Shown here: positions 1-13,400 of the stretch, in pieces
Layout: each line of letters begins with the position of its first letter
Position numbering within the stretch: position 1 is the stretch's first letter
Source: Eonycteris spelaea
Lineage: Eukaryota > Chordata > Mammalia > Chiroptera > Pteropodidae
Reading direction: 5' to 3'
DNA: 64,000 bases
Assembly: GCA_003508835.1 (NCBI GenBank)
Contig: PUFA01000162.1
Location: 558,001 to 622,000, forward strand
Position numbers and translations under genes: made by a program
The notes under the pieces: model-generated
Databases searched by the model: none
What the model saw: only the letters and a program-made list of their open reading frames with translations
Told to the model about the DNA's origin: nothing

Positions 1-1240
1 GGGCAGAACAACAAAGAAAGAGGAACAATCAAAAGAAAGAGTTCCTGAAATATGGAGAGGCATCTCCCTGAACCTTGAACTAAATAATAATCTGCTGATG
101 CAAAGGGTAAAATTACACAGAGTGAACAAAGTAAAACTTTCAGAGAAAAACAATTGCCAAGGAACTATAAGTAAAACAATTCCTAAAATATACATAGGAA
201 TTGATTTGAATTGCCACCAACCAGCATGGAGACACCTTTCTGAACATATAGTAATTCAACAGAGATCTCAGAAAAATTCATGCCTCAGTAGTAGGGCAAA
301 ACTTTCTTATAGGAAACATTACCCTTGGGGGATTTTTAAAAATCCTCAAAACAATCAAACTTAGCTGCGAGTAAATTAACTGACTGCTAAAAAATTTCTA
401 ACCGCTGTTTAAAGGACTAAAATATAATTCAGCACTCAGAATGCAAACTTCAAAGTCTGACATCCAAAAAAAATTATTAAGCATGTTCTGATGCTGGAAA
501 ATATAACCCTTAATCAGGAGAAAGTCAATCTACAGAACAAATTGACAATGATAGAGATAATTAAATAAGCAGAAAGTATGTTAAATGGATATTAAAATAT
601 GCTTACGATGTTAGAGGATTTAAAGAAAAACATGAAAATTAAGGATGAATGATACAGAAGATATAAAAAAAAAGAACTAAATGAAGATATAGTTACAGCA
701 AATTAGACAGTGCAAAAGAAAATACTGTGAATGTGAAACCATAGGAATAGAAACTCTCAAATGAAGCACAAAGAGAAAAACACTGGGGGGAAGACACAGC
801 TTTAGTGACTTGCGAATCAATTGCAAGTAGTTTAAGATATATGTAAGTAGACACTCAGAAAAAGTTAAGGCACAGAAGATAGTTGAAGAAATCATGAACA
901 AAAACTTTCCAAATTTGATGAAAACTACATATCCATGGACCCAAGAAGCCTATAGAGTTCCAAGTAAGATACACACAAAACCACAATAAGGATCACTCAA
1001 ATTACTGAAAATCATTCATGAAAAGAAAATTTAAAAACAGAAGAAAAGGTACATTAAGTATCAAAATCAAAGATAAAATTTTACAAATTTATCAAAAACT
1101 ATGCATGCCAAAAGTCAATGGACATTTAAAGAAGAAATCTGAAAAAAGAACAACAAAATATGAAAGTCAATCTAAAATTTCATTGTAAGAAAAAATATCT
1201 TTCAGAAAAGAAGGCAAAATACCTTTACTTTCTCTCCTAT
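1..1240 (+). mobile_element. Old L1/HAL1-like ORF1-region remnant, left part
   Basis: A-rich, purine-heavy text with phrases typical of L1/HAL1 ORF1 (aaatttgatgaaaactacat, caagaagcctatagagttcc, aaaatatctttcagaaaaga). It is full of stops, and the reading frames are not preserved. It appears to continue at about 2150 after an inserted L1. Class is from memory; exact subfamily unknown. Confidence 0.5.
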
Positions 1241-1329
1241 CAGAGAGATTCTGGGACCCTCTCAAACTTTTTCTATGGATATATACAATTTATCATTTCC
1301 TTCTCTCCTGGGACAGGTCTCAGGGTTGT

Positions 1330-1417
1330 GTGCCCTCTCTGAATCATCACCAAGCATTAGGGAAATGCAAATCAAAATCACAATAAGATATGACCTCACA
1401 CTTGTTAGGATGGTTAT

Positions 1418-1462
<45 letters not shown>

Positions 1463-2130
1463 AAAACCATGACAACAAGTGTTGGCAAAGATGTGGAAAA
1501 ACTGGAACCTTTATACACTCTCAGCGGGAATACAAAATGGTGCAGCTGCTAATGGAAAGCAGTATGGAAGTTCCTCCAGAAACAGAACTACCAGATGATC
1601 CAGCAATCTCATTTCTGGGTATATATTCAAAAAAAATCAAGACCTTGAAATCAAGATCTTGAAAAAATATATGTACTCCCAGTTTATTTCAACATTATTT
1701 ACAATAGCCAAGGTATGGAAGCAACCTAAATCTTCACTGATGGACAAATGGATGAGGAAAATGTGGTATATACAAGCAATGGAATACTATTCAGCTTTAA
1801 AAAAGAAAGACATCTTGCCATATGAAACAACATAGATGAACCTGAAAGACATTATGCTAAGGGAAATAAACCAGTCACAGAAGGACAAATACTGGATGAT
1901 TCCACTTATATAAAGTATCTAAAAATAATAAAACTCATAGAAGCTGAGAGTAGAACAGTGTCTGCCGGGGGATAGGAGAGGGAAAAAGGGGATGTGATGT
2001 TTAACAGGAATAGTTTTAGTTGTGCAAGAAGAAAATGTCCTAGGAATCTTCGGTATGACATAGTACCTATAGTTAACAGTGCTGTACCATACACTTAGAA
2101 ATCCATTAGGAGGGTTGACCTCATGTTAAA
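1330..2130 (+). mobile_element. L1 3' end (ORF2 C-terminus and 3' UTR)
   Basis: Recognisable L1 phrases in sense orientation: gggaaatgcaaatcaaaatc, gatccagcaatctcatttct, tttacaatagccaaggtatg, ctaagggaaataaaccagtc and gtgctgtaccatacacttag. It is broken by an (AAC)n tract at 1421-1463. No coding capacity. Confidence 0.85.
1421..1463 (+). repeat. (AAC)n microsatellite
   Basis: About 13 AAC units inside the L1. It gives the poly-Asn and poly-Leu frames on the two strands, which are not genes. Confidence 0.97.
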
Positions 2131-2149
2131 TGCCCAACCACAATAGAAA

Positions 2150-2330
2150 ACATGAAAAAATGAAGGCAAAATTAAAGCCTTTTTCAAACACAGAAAATCA
2201 ATCACTACCAGATCTGCAAAACAAGAAATGTTCAAGGAAGTTCAAGGCCAAGGGAAATAAGACAAAGGGAAATAAAGGAAATAAGGACAGGATCTCTCAA
2301 GCTTCTAACCAAAGAGACAAAATAATAATA
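2150..2330 (+). mobile_element. Old L1/HAL1-like remnant, right part
   Basis: Resumes the ORF1-like text interrupted at about 1240 (aaggcaaaattaaagcc, caaaacaagaaatgttcaag, gaagttcaaggccaagg). It ends in an (AAT)n/(AAC)n-like tail. Confidence 0.5.
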
Positions 2331-2359
2331 ACAATAATAATAAGAATTCATTTTTATGA

Positions 2360-2830
2360 ATAGTCGTTGCTTACAATTACTGTTAACAAATTACCACAAA
2401 CTTAGCAGTTCAGAACAATATGTATTTATCAGCTCACTGTTTCTGTGGGTCAGTAGTCAGGGCATAGCATAGCTAGGTCCTCTGCTCAAGGTCTCACCAT
2501 GCTGTAGTCCAAGTGTTGGCCAGGCTCTTACTCAGTTGGAGGCTTCACGGGGGAAAAATGGGCTTCAAAGCTCATTCAGGTTTTAGCAGAATTAATTTCC
2601 TTTTAGCTGTATGACAGAGTCCCAGCTTCTTACAGATTTTGGCTGGAGGCATATGTGGATCCTAGAAGCCACACACAATACCTTCCTACGTGGGATTCCT
2701 CAACATACCTATTTACTCTGCCAAGCCAACAAGGAGAATCTCTTGCTACAGTCTGTTAAGGTGGATTCTCATGTAATATAATCAGGGAGTGACATCCCAT
2801 CACCTTTGCCAATTCCGTCAGCCAAAAGAA
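2360..2830 (-). mobile_element. LTR-like repeat (MaLR/ERVL type), antisense
   Basis: The left part (aacaaattaccacaaacttagcagttc) resembles the reverse of MaLR-type LTR 3' ends. The rest is diverged. It lies just downstream of LIPK and may hold its transcription end. Family not assigned. Confidence 0.5.
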
Positions 2831-2981
2831 AGTCTCAAGTCCTTTCTTGATTCAAGGAGTGAGGACCAAACAAATGCATGTACACTAGAAGGTGAAGATC
2901 ATTGGAGGGAATCACCTTTGGCTGTGTGTGCCACATTATTGTTATGAAAACTTGCTTAGAGAAAAGAAAGTGTATTTAATT

Positions 2982-3215
2982 TTAGAAATATTCCTCCATC
3001 AACATAATTAGGTCTTGGTAAATTTCCTGGGGTGCATCCTTTCCAAGGTAAAAATCCACATGATTGTAGTGTGGAATAAACTTGTAATAAATAAGTCTGG
3101 TAATTTTAGGGAGTAAATTCTCAGTGTCCTTGAGATCAGCCACACGGTCCTGTCCACCACTCCACATTGCTGTTGGAACTTCCATCTTAGTAACGTTGTA
3201 TATGGGAGGTGTAAG
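2982..3215 (-). CDS. LIPK: LIPK coding exon 9 (last, with stop)
   Basis: 234 nt, including stop at 2982-2984. Carries catalytic Asp342 (SGGQD) and His371 (YNHVD), and the N326-V-T sequon. The usual WNGG reads WSGG, a conservative change. Acceptor is aatttag. The 3' UTR continues to lower coordinates, but I could not place a poly(A) signal. Confidence 0.95.
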   Translation of the reverse strand, partial: LTPPIYNVTKMEVPTAMWSGGQDRVADLKDTENLLPKITRLIYYKFIPHYNHVDFYLGKDAPQEIYQDLIMLMEEYF

Positions 3216-4343
3216 CTAAATTCAATTAAAGAGACAGAGAAAAAGAAAAAAAGAGTTTTCAAAGACAACCACATTATATAAGTAACATTAACTATTAGCT
3301 GTTAAGTAAGTTCTTCAAATATTAAAAATGAGCAACTAGGATACACTTAATGATATGTAAACATTAAAATGTTAAAAATACTTGAAAGTACTTTAGTGCA
3401 ATACTATGCATTGTGATTTTAAAAAGACAACCATTATACTCCTGATTTGCACTTTTGGGAAAATAGAAAAGGATCCTAGATTAAAGGGGCTCTTCTTTGG
3501 GGATCATCTTTTCAGCAGTACTTGAATTGGGGCTATGTCCTTTTCAAATAAAATATTGAGTAGGATTAATATAAATACCCCCTCTCATATGCAGAAATTC
3601 GAGCTCACAGAAATTACTGACATTTGAGCAGACTCCTCAGGAAGCATCAAGACCAATATATGAAAGCAGACATTAGAAATATGATGTTAAAAAGCCAGCC
3701 TGTTATAGAGAAATTGTGTGTCTGTGGTGCTGAGCTAGTAACTCTTCCCTTCTCCCTTTTTCCCCCATTCTTGTGCTGATTCAACAAATCCAGTCCCTCA
3801 GTAGCACAGTGGTCCAGCGAGACCAGGCCTGGCCAATTAGTTTTTCACTCTTATGGCCACAGTGGTTGTATGAGAGATGATGAAAAATGTGCTCAAGTTC
3901 TCTCTGGAACTTTTTAACAGAGCTATTAAGAAACATTTGTCTTTTTCTTTGAGTTTGCAATTGAAAGAACTATATGAGCTAGGTACTTCCAGTCACCATA
4001 CTACTACTACTGCCTTGGAAAGAACTTAAGAATGGAAACAGCATATGCAAGCAGAACTGAGACACAGAAAGAGGTAGAGGGAAAGGAGAGGGAGAGAGAG
4101 AGAAAGCCCTGATGACAGAGTTTAAGTTCCTGGCAATTGTGAATTTAGTTCAGAAAAGCATTTGGTTTCTACTACTTGCAACTAAAAGAGTCTTAATTAT
4201 TACATATGCTATGGACTGAACTGTCTTCCTCCAAAATTCATATGTTGTATTTAGAGATAGGGCTTTTAGGAGGTAATTAGGTTAAATGAGGTCATAAACT
4301 TTGGGTCCTCATCCAATAGGAACAGTGGCCTTATAAGAAGGAG

Positions 4344-4429
<86 letters not shown>

Positions 4430-7400
4430 CATTGAAAGTAAGGTTAGGTAAGTACATAGCGAGAAAGTGGCTCTCTGCAAGCCAGGAAAAGAGCCCTAAC
4501 CAGAACCCATCTATGCTGCCATTCTGATTTCAGACTTCCAGCTTCCAGAGCTGTAAGAAATTAATTCCCGTTGTTTAATCCACTTAGTCTACGGTATTTT
4601 TTTATGGCAGCCTGAGCAGATTAATATACCATAGTCAATTTGGGCAGCAAGATTAATAAATAAAAGTAATGTGGACAAACATATAGATCCATAGGAAACT
4701 GATTTCTTTGAGAACTAGAAATGTGCCTGAGGGAACACCAACTTGGTGGCTGTGCACTTCGAGTTCTCTTAGCAGGGTGATATTCAGGCAGAGTGCACTT
4801 CTATAGTAATATATGCCGGTTGATGATGGCTTGTGCCTGAGTCTTTGCATTACTACATATTTTAAGCGCCGTCACCTCTACTCTATAATACTAGGAAGTT
4901 TTGGACCTGAGCTTAGGGGCAAGTGGTAAATAAGAATGTGTAGCTATGAGAAGGTGATAGGTGGGGTAGAGGATGAAATCAGTGCAGATTAGCATTGACC
5001 ATGGTGCATGAAAGGGTAAGATGGACTCAGAAAGCCTGGTGCACGGCCCCAAATGCAAAGTGCAACTGATGATAGAAGAGACGTGCATAAATATTTTAAT
5101 GCAAAGCATAAATATTTTAATGCAAAGATAGAAATAAAGAATACATGACAACACATAGGCAGCAACAAATATCAGTAAGCTTTAAGAAACAAAGGGGGTC
5201 TGAAAAGGCCCAGAAATCAGAATATCTTTACTGCAATGATTTAATACCCTGCTAAGGATGAATGGGGGAGCCTAGAACATTCAGATTAGGATCCAAACAA
5301 TACATGGTATATTTTGGCTGAGAATATTTTTTAAATTTTCTTAGTACTAAAAGATTGGCGATTACATTTGTAAATATACTTGTCTAATTTATGGTTGAAA
5401 CTAAGTTTATTGCTTTTGAAAAGTGCATATAGTTCACCCTCAATTTGTTTGAGTTCTTCTCCCCCCCCAAAATCCCAAGAAAAAGATTCATAGTTGAATC
5501 TGAATCACCATTTAAGAAAAACTAGAATCTGTAGGCACAATGATAAAGCTAATATCTGTGACTCTAAGTCTTACAGGGTAAGGCTATCATCTAAGAAGCC
5601 TTCCCTAAAACAGCTGTATACTCTTGCTGTACAAGGAATTGGTTAATTACAAAAGTAAATAGTACTTTGACATAGCATGTTTGTATGTGTGGGCACACAT
5701 CCTCCCAACCACATAACTATAGCAATTTAGAAGAAATATCAGATTTTTCATGCCAGTTGAAATTACGCATTTCCACTACTGTAGTTATTATGGTGGCACT
5801 GAAAATTTGCTTTTTAAAGGATTTCCAAATTTCCACATCCCTGAAGTAGAAAAAGCTATGTATCTTTGAAGACTACTTGTTTAATATGATCCCAGTAGTT
5901 CATTCGACTATTCTTAGGGTTTTTTTTTTCTTAACTTGAATCTTAGCAAGAAGCCAAAATTTAAAAATTTTTATTAAATGTCCTTATTTACTAAAAAAAA
6001 TAACCACAACAATACATATTTCCCTATAATATGAAAATTTTGCTCCAAAAGTTTTCATAGATAATGTCAAGAAATACCTTGACATACTATTCTCTGTCAA
6101 ATAGCACTGCTTCTTCCTGCTATAACTTTATTTCTGTCTGGTGTGACTTTAATAATCCTATTTTTTTTTAGTGAGTAGTAAATGACTTTCCAAAGAATAG
6201 GACAGTGTTAGCTCATTTTATGAGATAGATAAGAAGTCTGAGAATATGCTCTAGAAACAAACATTATGTATCTTTACTTCTGTCTTTAAAATATGGTCTT
6301 AAGTGCTAAGAGTTTCTATTTTTTTGAGAAAGAATAAGTGTAGTAGAAGAATGGACTTTAGATCCAGAAACTCCTGGGTCACATTTTGTTCCTTTACTAG
6401 CTAAATAATTTTGACAATTTACCTAACCTCTTGAGCCTCTGGACAAAAGAAGACAATAATATTTACCTTGAAAGATCATTGTTAAGATAAAAAATAATAT
6501 AACACATAGTGAGAATCCAATAAGCAGCATCTGATCTATATAACATATCTGGCATAGTTTAAATGGGCCCTAGTAAGTGCTTAATGAGTGGCTACTACAT
6601 TTATCAGTCTATTTGCAGTATGCAACAGATGATTATTATTATGATGGTACCTGGTGGAAGTGCATCATGTTCTGATCAGGGTTTCCCCAGTCAAAAGCTT
6701 GGAACAGACCAGAATTAACAGCCTATAAAAAAAAAATAATAAACACATTAAATGACATGAAAAATACATATTTAAAGATCGTAAACAAGAAATATATAAA
6801 GTTTGACATTATGTCTCAGCCTTTAGCACACTAGCTAAAATTCAATAAAAACTAATAAGCCAAATAATAAAAATGATAAAAATTGATACTAATTTATGGA
6901 ACTGACTGACAAACTTTTATTTCCCCCATACTTTTCCAATGAAAAGTCTTAGGCAGCAATGCCTTTAAAAGTTACAATGGTGTACACAGAAAAAGTTTTA
7001 AAGGATGTCGAATTGAATAAGTTTTAAATATCTTGGCTTAAAAAATTTATATACATTAAAAGGTACCAGCTATATATCTCCTACATTAAAAAAGAACTGC
7101 TAGTATTATTATACAACTTTAAATATTATCCTTGTCAGATGATCTAGGATATGATGATTATAGTCCCTGTGCTTAAGCAATTTTGTTACTATTGAAAGGA
7201 ATGTTCTTTCGCAGAATGCCCTCAGTGCTTCCTGTGGGAGCTGTGGCGCTGCTGTCTCTTGTCTGCAGGCAGTGCATCCTGCCATGTTGTCAGTAACGTG
7301 GCCATGGGCTACATGTCTGGGAAAGTATGCACACTCATTTTGGCATTTTAATTTTTAGACTTCAGAATTTAGAATGAAACATTTAAACACCTGGGGTCCC

Positions 7401-10400
7401 TTTTCCTGTTATTTGCCACTCATGTTGAATTGAGAAGACAGGTAATTTTTAGCTTTACCTTGAGCACTTTATTAAATTATTTTTGGACTACTCTAAGGGT
7501 TTATTTTTTTTAAAACTTAAATCTCAAGTATTTTGTTTCCCACACTCATTTATTTAATCCTGATTTTTAGTTTTAATTTATTTCCATCAGATTTATTTTG
7601 ACAGAGGCTGTAGTCTGCTGTTAATGAAATTCTGCAAGTTTTCAGCAATGGGAAGCAATAGACTATACTAGATATGAACTTGGATTTTAGGATTCTGAAT
7701 CTGTGGTCCAGAACAAGATATTTATTTTCTCTGAACTTGTTTTTTCATCTATGAAACAGGAATGTCAACATTGTTCTCATAGGATGAGAAGATTAAATAG
7801 GGCAAGGCATAAAAAACATATAGCACTTAGTTGCTCAACAAACCCCTTTTTACTAATATAACCACCACCACCATCATCATTACTATCTTCATTATCCTTG
7901 CCTTAGCTATCTGTATAGCTAATGAACAAACATTTTTTCCTCTTACCCTTATTTCTATACTAAAGAGAACTTTCCGTCAAAGAAGAGTGCCTGCTCTTTT
8001 AAGAGGAGTAGCTGTGAGATCTGTAAGAAATTGGCTGTGACATTTGTAGAATGGGAATATCAATTTCTTCATTGAAAGATTGTTATAAGAATGAGATTGA
8101 AAGAAATCGTATGTATGAATAGAAAAAGAACACATAGTAAGTGCTCAATAAATATGAAATTGAAGTTATATTGCCTGGAAAGCTATGCCCATCAGAGTCT
8201 ACCTGTCTCTCACCAGTAGGAGGCCCTATGTCCTCAATGTCCTTTTTCCTATAGGAACTTGAAGGTTTATCTCCTGGGGGTAAAACTCTTCAAAGAATTT
8301 CAGAAATCCTTAACTAATGTTTCAGGCTATCTATAGCAGTGATTCTCAACTTTAAAGCAAAGAACAAAGTTATCAGGGTGCACATTAAAATGCAAATTCC
8401 TAGGGATCTCAGATATATTAAAACTTTGGGAAGAACTTTCTCTTTCTCTCCCCCCACCCCCTTGACATGCACACACAAAACCTTAACTGAGGATAGAAAG
8501 ATAAACCATTGATCTGTTTTAATTTCTTCCTAATACTTAATTTTCTCTGAATGAAACATTATTTCTATACTCTGAAATGGCCCATATGACAATTGAAGGA
8601 TGAGCAGATCTTTCTGCAATAGCCTATATCATGTTATATAAAGTTCTACTAGAGCTGATGATTTCTCAAAAGAGGAAATACAAACTTTTCCTAGAAAAAG
8701 GTGGTTTGGAATAAGCTAAGAATCAGAATTCAGTAGAATACCTGGAAACTAGGCCCAAACACCAAACACTGAGGACATGAAGAATACAACAAAGTAAAGG
8801 AAATCAACACGAGTTGATGCTGATTCTAGAAACATCAACTGGACAGTGGCAGGTGTCTGCAAAACTCTGCAGTAAGCTCTCTGGGAGTGCTCTTTGGGGA
8901 TCTTGAAGAGATAGGCATGCATCATATCAGGAACAGAAAGCACATACCTGGGCCCAGTGGCGCATATTCTGAACAGATGTTCCTGCCTGACCATGTGCAA
9001 AATAAACATCCAAGCGACTCTGTAAAATTAAGATTATTTCTTAACTGGAAGCTAAACATATAATCACACTACAAATAAATTTAAACATGTTTCTCGATTT
9101 TTTTTAAGTAATAAACATATACCATATTCTTTGAAGAAATATTAACCAAAGAAACCCATCTTTAAGAACTTTCCCATCCCTTAGCTCTGTTCTGTCCTGA
9201 GCAGGATCTTCATAAAGCCAATAGAGGACATCCGACTGCTCAAAGACAGAAGGTAATATAAATTTCTTTCCAGTCTCACATGTTCAAGAGGACAAGAGGT
9301 CAAGGGATAAAAGCCTCATTGACCTTTATCGTCACCCTGTGTTATATCCAAAAGGACATTCCAAGAAAGTTGTTCATTGAGAACAGATCTGAATGTTCCC
9401 TTTTGCTTTCTTATTTTAAAAATTTGATAAATAATCTACAGGGCTCTTTGAAAGTTTGCAGGACATAATCTATTCAGTATTTTAACCTTCATTTACATTT
9501 AGATTTATTCTGAATAATAAAAAAAAAAATCCACAGCAGTAAGTCTGAGATAGGGCTCAGGCACAGTGAGATAAATTTCAAAACCACAACCTTAGTTAAA
9601 GTGAAGGGCTTTTCAATGGTGGCACTTTGGCCAATAGCAAGAGTTAGTGAGAATTTTCAGCAGTAAAACTTTCTCAAATCCTCCTACTAAAGCAGGTAGG
9701 CTCTCAGCTTTGGTTGGAAGTCATGAACATGCTAATTACATTCCAGAAGACAAAAGGAGACATTGAAATGTGGTTTCCATGCAATTCAGAATGAACTCTC
9801 CTCACCTCTGTGCAACAAAAGAATTGTTTTCTCAGATTCAACTACTTACACATACCATGTTTAAGTTTTTTGGATCGAATCCACAAATAGAAAATAGTAA
9901 GTTGCTGCAAATATGATGAAATAGCTTCCGGTTGCACACTTTGGTAGCAACGAATTGATTAAGAAATGTATGAGGAGAGAACATCTTGTCACCAAATAAT
10001 ACCTGTAAGATCAATTTAAGACACCATGAAATTTCATAGATGTGCATGTCAAGAGTGGAAAGTGAATGACAATTCAAACAAAGACTGGACAGAAGGTGAC
10101 ATCTGCTTAGGACTTAGTCGTCAGTGAAAAAGGGAGGTCTGTTAGATTTTGTCTTTGTTCTCCCAACTCACTGTGGTCATCCCAATTCATCTTTCGATCT
10201 CTTTTCTCAAGATACTTTACATGGGTTTGTTTTTGTAACACCTCCTGAGAAACTAGTCCCCATAGAACACTGCTAAGCCTTTGGAGTCTGCAATATCTTG
10301 ATTTGATTCTGGACTCTGTCTCTTATACCTTAGAAATGTATTTAATTTCTATCATCCTGAATTTTCTCAACTATAAAATGGAATATTAATATGCACTAAG

Positions 10401-13400
10401 TAGGACTGTTGTGAAGATAATAGCTCATGCTTACAAGGCACCTAGTGCATTTTCAGAACCTAGTAAAGATTCCCAAACAATAACTATTATATTTAGTGAA
10501 TGATACATACTTAATGAGTCATTCTCTCCAGAATCTTTTACTAAATTCTTTCCAGAGGCAAAAGCTTAACTTAAAGAAATGAATCTCTACTAGTGGAATT
10601 TTAGGCAATGTTACAGGTAAGTTGAACTTATCTTTTAAACTTCAGGAATCTTTGAAATTTTAACATAAATAAATATCTAATCCCTGTGTATATAAATCCA
10701 ATCTTGTATTTTTTTTTTTTTTACAATAACTAGTTTTATCATCTTAGGATAATAATCCAGATATAAAGGTGAAAAATATTTTTTTAATTCTTAAAACATT
10801 TGGAAACACCCATTTACAGCTAAAACTGGAATATCTCTCTCCTGAAATCCTTTATTAATTGGTAATTACAACTGAAGAGCAACAAAAACTGGCATTTATT
10901 TTTATTGAACTCATGCACTATAATATTTTACACTATGTTTCGTAAACAGATCTGGTAAATTCATCCTGGGTATAACTTATTGAATCCTGAGTCTGAAAAA
11001 TGTTTTCTATAATCAATGGTAATCTTCATTTAATGGAATATTTGATATTCCATGGAATATTAATGAAATGTATGATATGCCATGACTTTATATAACCCTT
11101 CATAATACTAGAGAGAGGAAAGGAGGAAGAATGAAAAGGAGGGAGGGGGAGAGAGTCTACAATATATTAAACTAGTTCAAATCATACTTCTTTAGGTCTG
11201 GAAAGCAATGATTAATCATTACAGACATTATCTAATTGATTCTGGCCTCTTATTCACTTTTGTCACCATCATCGGGCTCCTTAGACAATATGCCATATAA
11301 TTTATTTAATCTACTGATCAAATTATAATTCTTCTTCTGTAACTGTCTACATAATTTAATAATAGTAGCAGCAGACATATAGAGTGAACTTATCTTTTAA
11401 AAGAATGTCGATATTGATTATATGTTCTCAAATGCGATAACTTAAATAGGTCACCACATGAATAAGTAATTAAAATAAAAGGCAGGATCTGATTTTAAGC
11501 ACTGAAATTTTTATTTTTCATTTACCAATATCTTTGTCATCCATACTTGGCAGAAAACCCATGCGAAAGGAAAACAGCCAGTTCATAGAAGTAATCAACC
11601 ATGAAGATCTACAGTAAGGGGTCCTCGTTCTTTGTTCTGATAGTTGGCTTTCTTAAATATAGGGTGAATTAGAACGACAGTTTCTGACTTTACTCCACTT
11701 TTATATCCATGCATTAGTAACTCAGTAAAATTACCATATATTTACCTAAGGATAAATGATCCTTTACCCTAACCTAAAAGAGAGGATAATAATGCAAGCT
11801 AACCAGCCATAGAGCACCCACTTGCAGAGTGGCAAACATGCTGACTTGTTGATGTAATTCCACATTGGTTCTGTAAGGGGCATGCTTGTCACTTAATAGC
11901 ATGATGATAGGCTTCTTCTGTTAGCTCTTTCTGTATTTTGTGAGTAAGAATTAGAAAAGGCCCCTCTTCTGGGCACATGGCCCCAAGCCAGGGTACATGG
12001 CTTGCTAAGCAGAACATGAGCTGGATTAAGCCTCAATGGCCTGCTGAGCTGGCACCCTTGTATATGGTTGCATAAGTATCCAGAACTGACTTTTGCAGGG
12101 TGGCATTGAAAAAGTGGGAGAAATGACAACATATAAGAAAGAGCACTGATCATGGATGGCCTGGTTAGGTCTATGTTCAAATTCTAACTCTGCCATCTGT
12201 TAGCTGGGTGATGTGGGACAGAATGCGTAGCCTTTCTGAGACTCAAGTTCTTTTTTAAAGAAATTAAGACATACTAACAATCATTATATTAGTAATATGT
12301 AAAAAGCAAAGGATCAAAGCAAACTATAGCTCAGCAAAAAAGAGAGATAAGAACAGGATGGCAAAAATGCCCAGGGACAGAACAAGGGGTGGAAAGGGGG
12401 GAAAAGATGAAAAATTGGTAGACAGGAAATCTGAAACACGAAGTATTATGGCTTTGAATCTAAAATAAATTCGTTACTAATACTAGATAATATTTATTGA
12501 GCACCTACTATAGGTATGATGCTTGAATGTATATTATCTCAATGTCTTAAATGACTTGCTAAATTCTATCCATTTTTAACTTATTTATTTATAAATTTAT
12601 TGAGGAATAATTGACACCATAAGTCATTAAAAATCTATGAATGAAAGTTTGAACTCTTAACCTACTTCTCCCTAACAGGGAGATTAACAATCCCTCTTCC
12701 AGCTCCTGACAATCATCATTGCATTCTTTGTTTCTACAAAACTGACTCTTTAAAATTAGATTACTCATATAAGTGATTCTATACAGTATTTGTCCTTCTT
12801 TGTCTGGATTATTTTCTTTAATATTATGCGTTTATGTTCATCTATGTTGTTGTAAATGACAATTATTTCCTTTTTTTTTTTTTTTGGCTTTTTACATGTT
12901 CCGTTTAATTTTTATATTTTAATTTGTTGAGGAAACTCTATACTGTTTTCCATAAAGATGATACTAATTTATATTTCCACCTAGTGTGTAGGGTTTCCTT
13001 TTCCCATTCTCATCAACATTTATCATTTCTTGTCATTCTGATAATAGCCATGCTAACAGGTATGAGGTGATATCTCATTGTGGTTTTAATTTGCATTTGC
13101 CTGAGGATTAATGGTGTTGAGAACCTTTTAATATATTTATTGGCCATTTGTATGTCTTCTTTGGGAAACTTTGTAGTCCTTTGACCATTTTTAAATTAAA
13201 TTATTTGCTTTTTTGCTATGCTATATGAGTTCTTTATATATTTTGGATATTAACTCCTTATCAGATACATAGTTTGCAAATTTTCTCCTAATCTGCAGGT
13301 TACATTTTGAATATATTGATTCCTTCATTTGATGTTCAGAAGCTTTTTAGCTAGTCCCACGTGTTTATTTTTTGCTTTGATTTCCTGTGCTTTAGGTGTT

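Noticed and set aside
1262..1472. ORFs with poly-Leu (minus) and poly-Asn (plus)
   Set aside because: Translation of an (AAC)n microsatellite inside an L1; not a gene.
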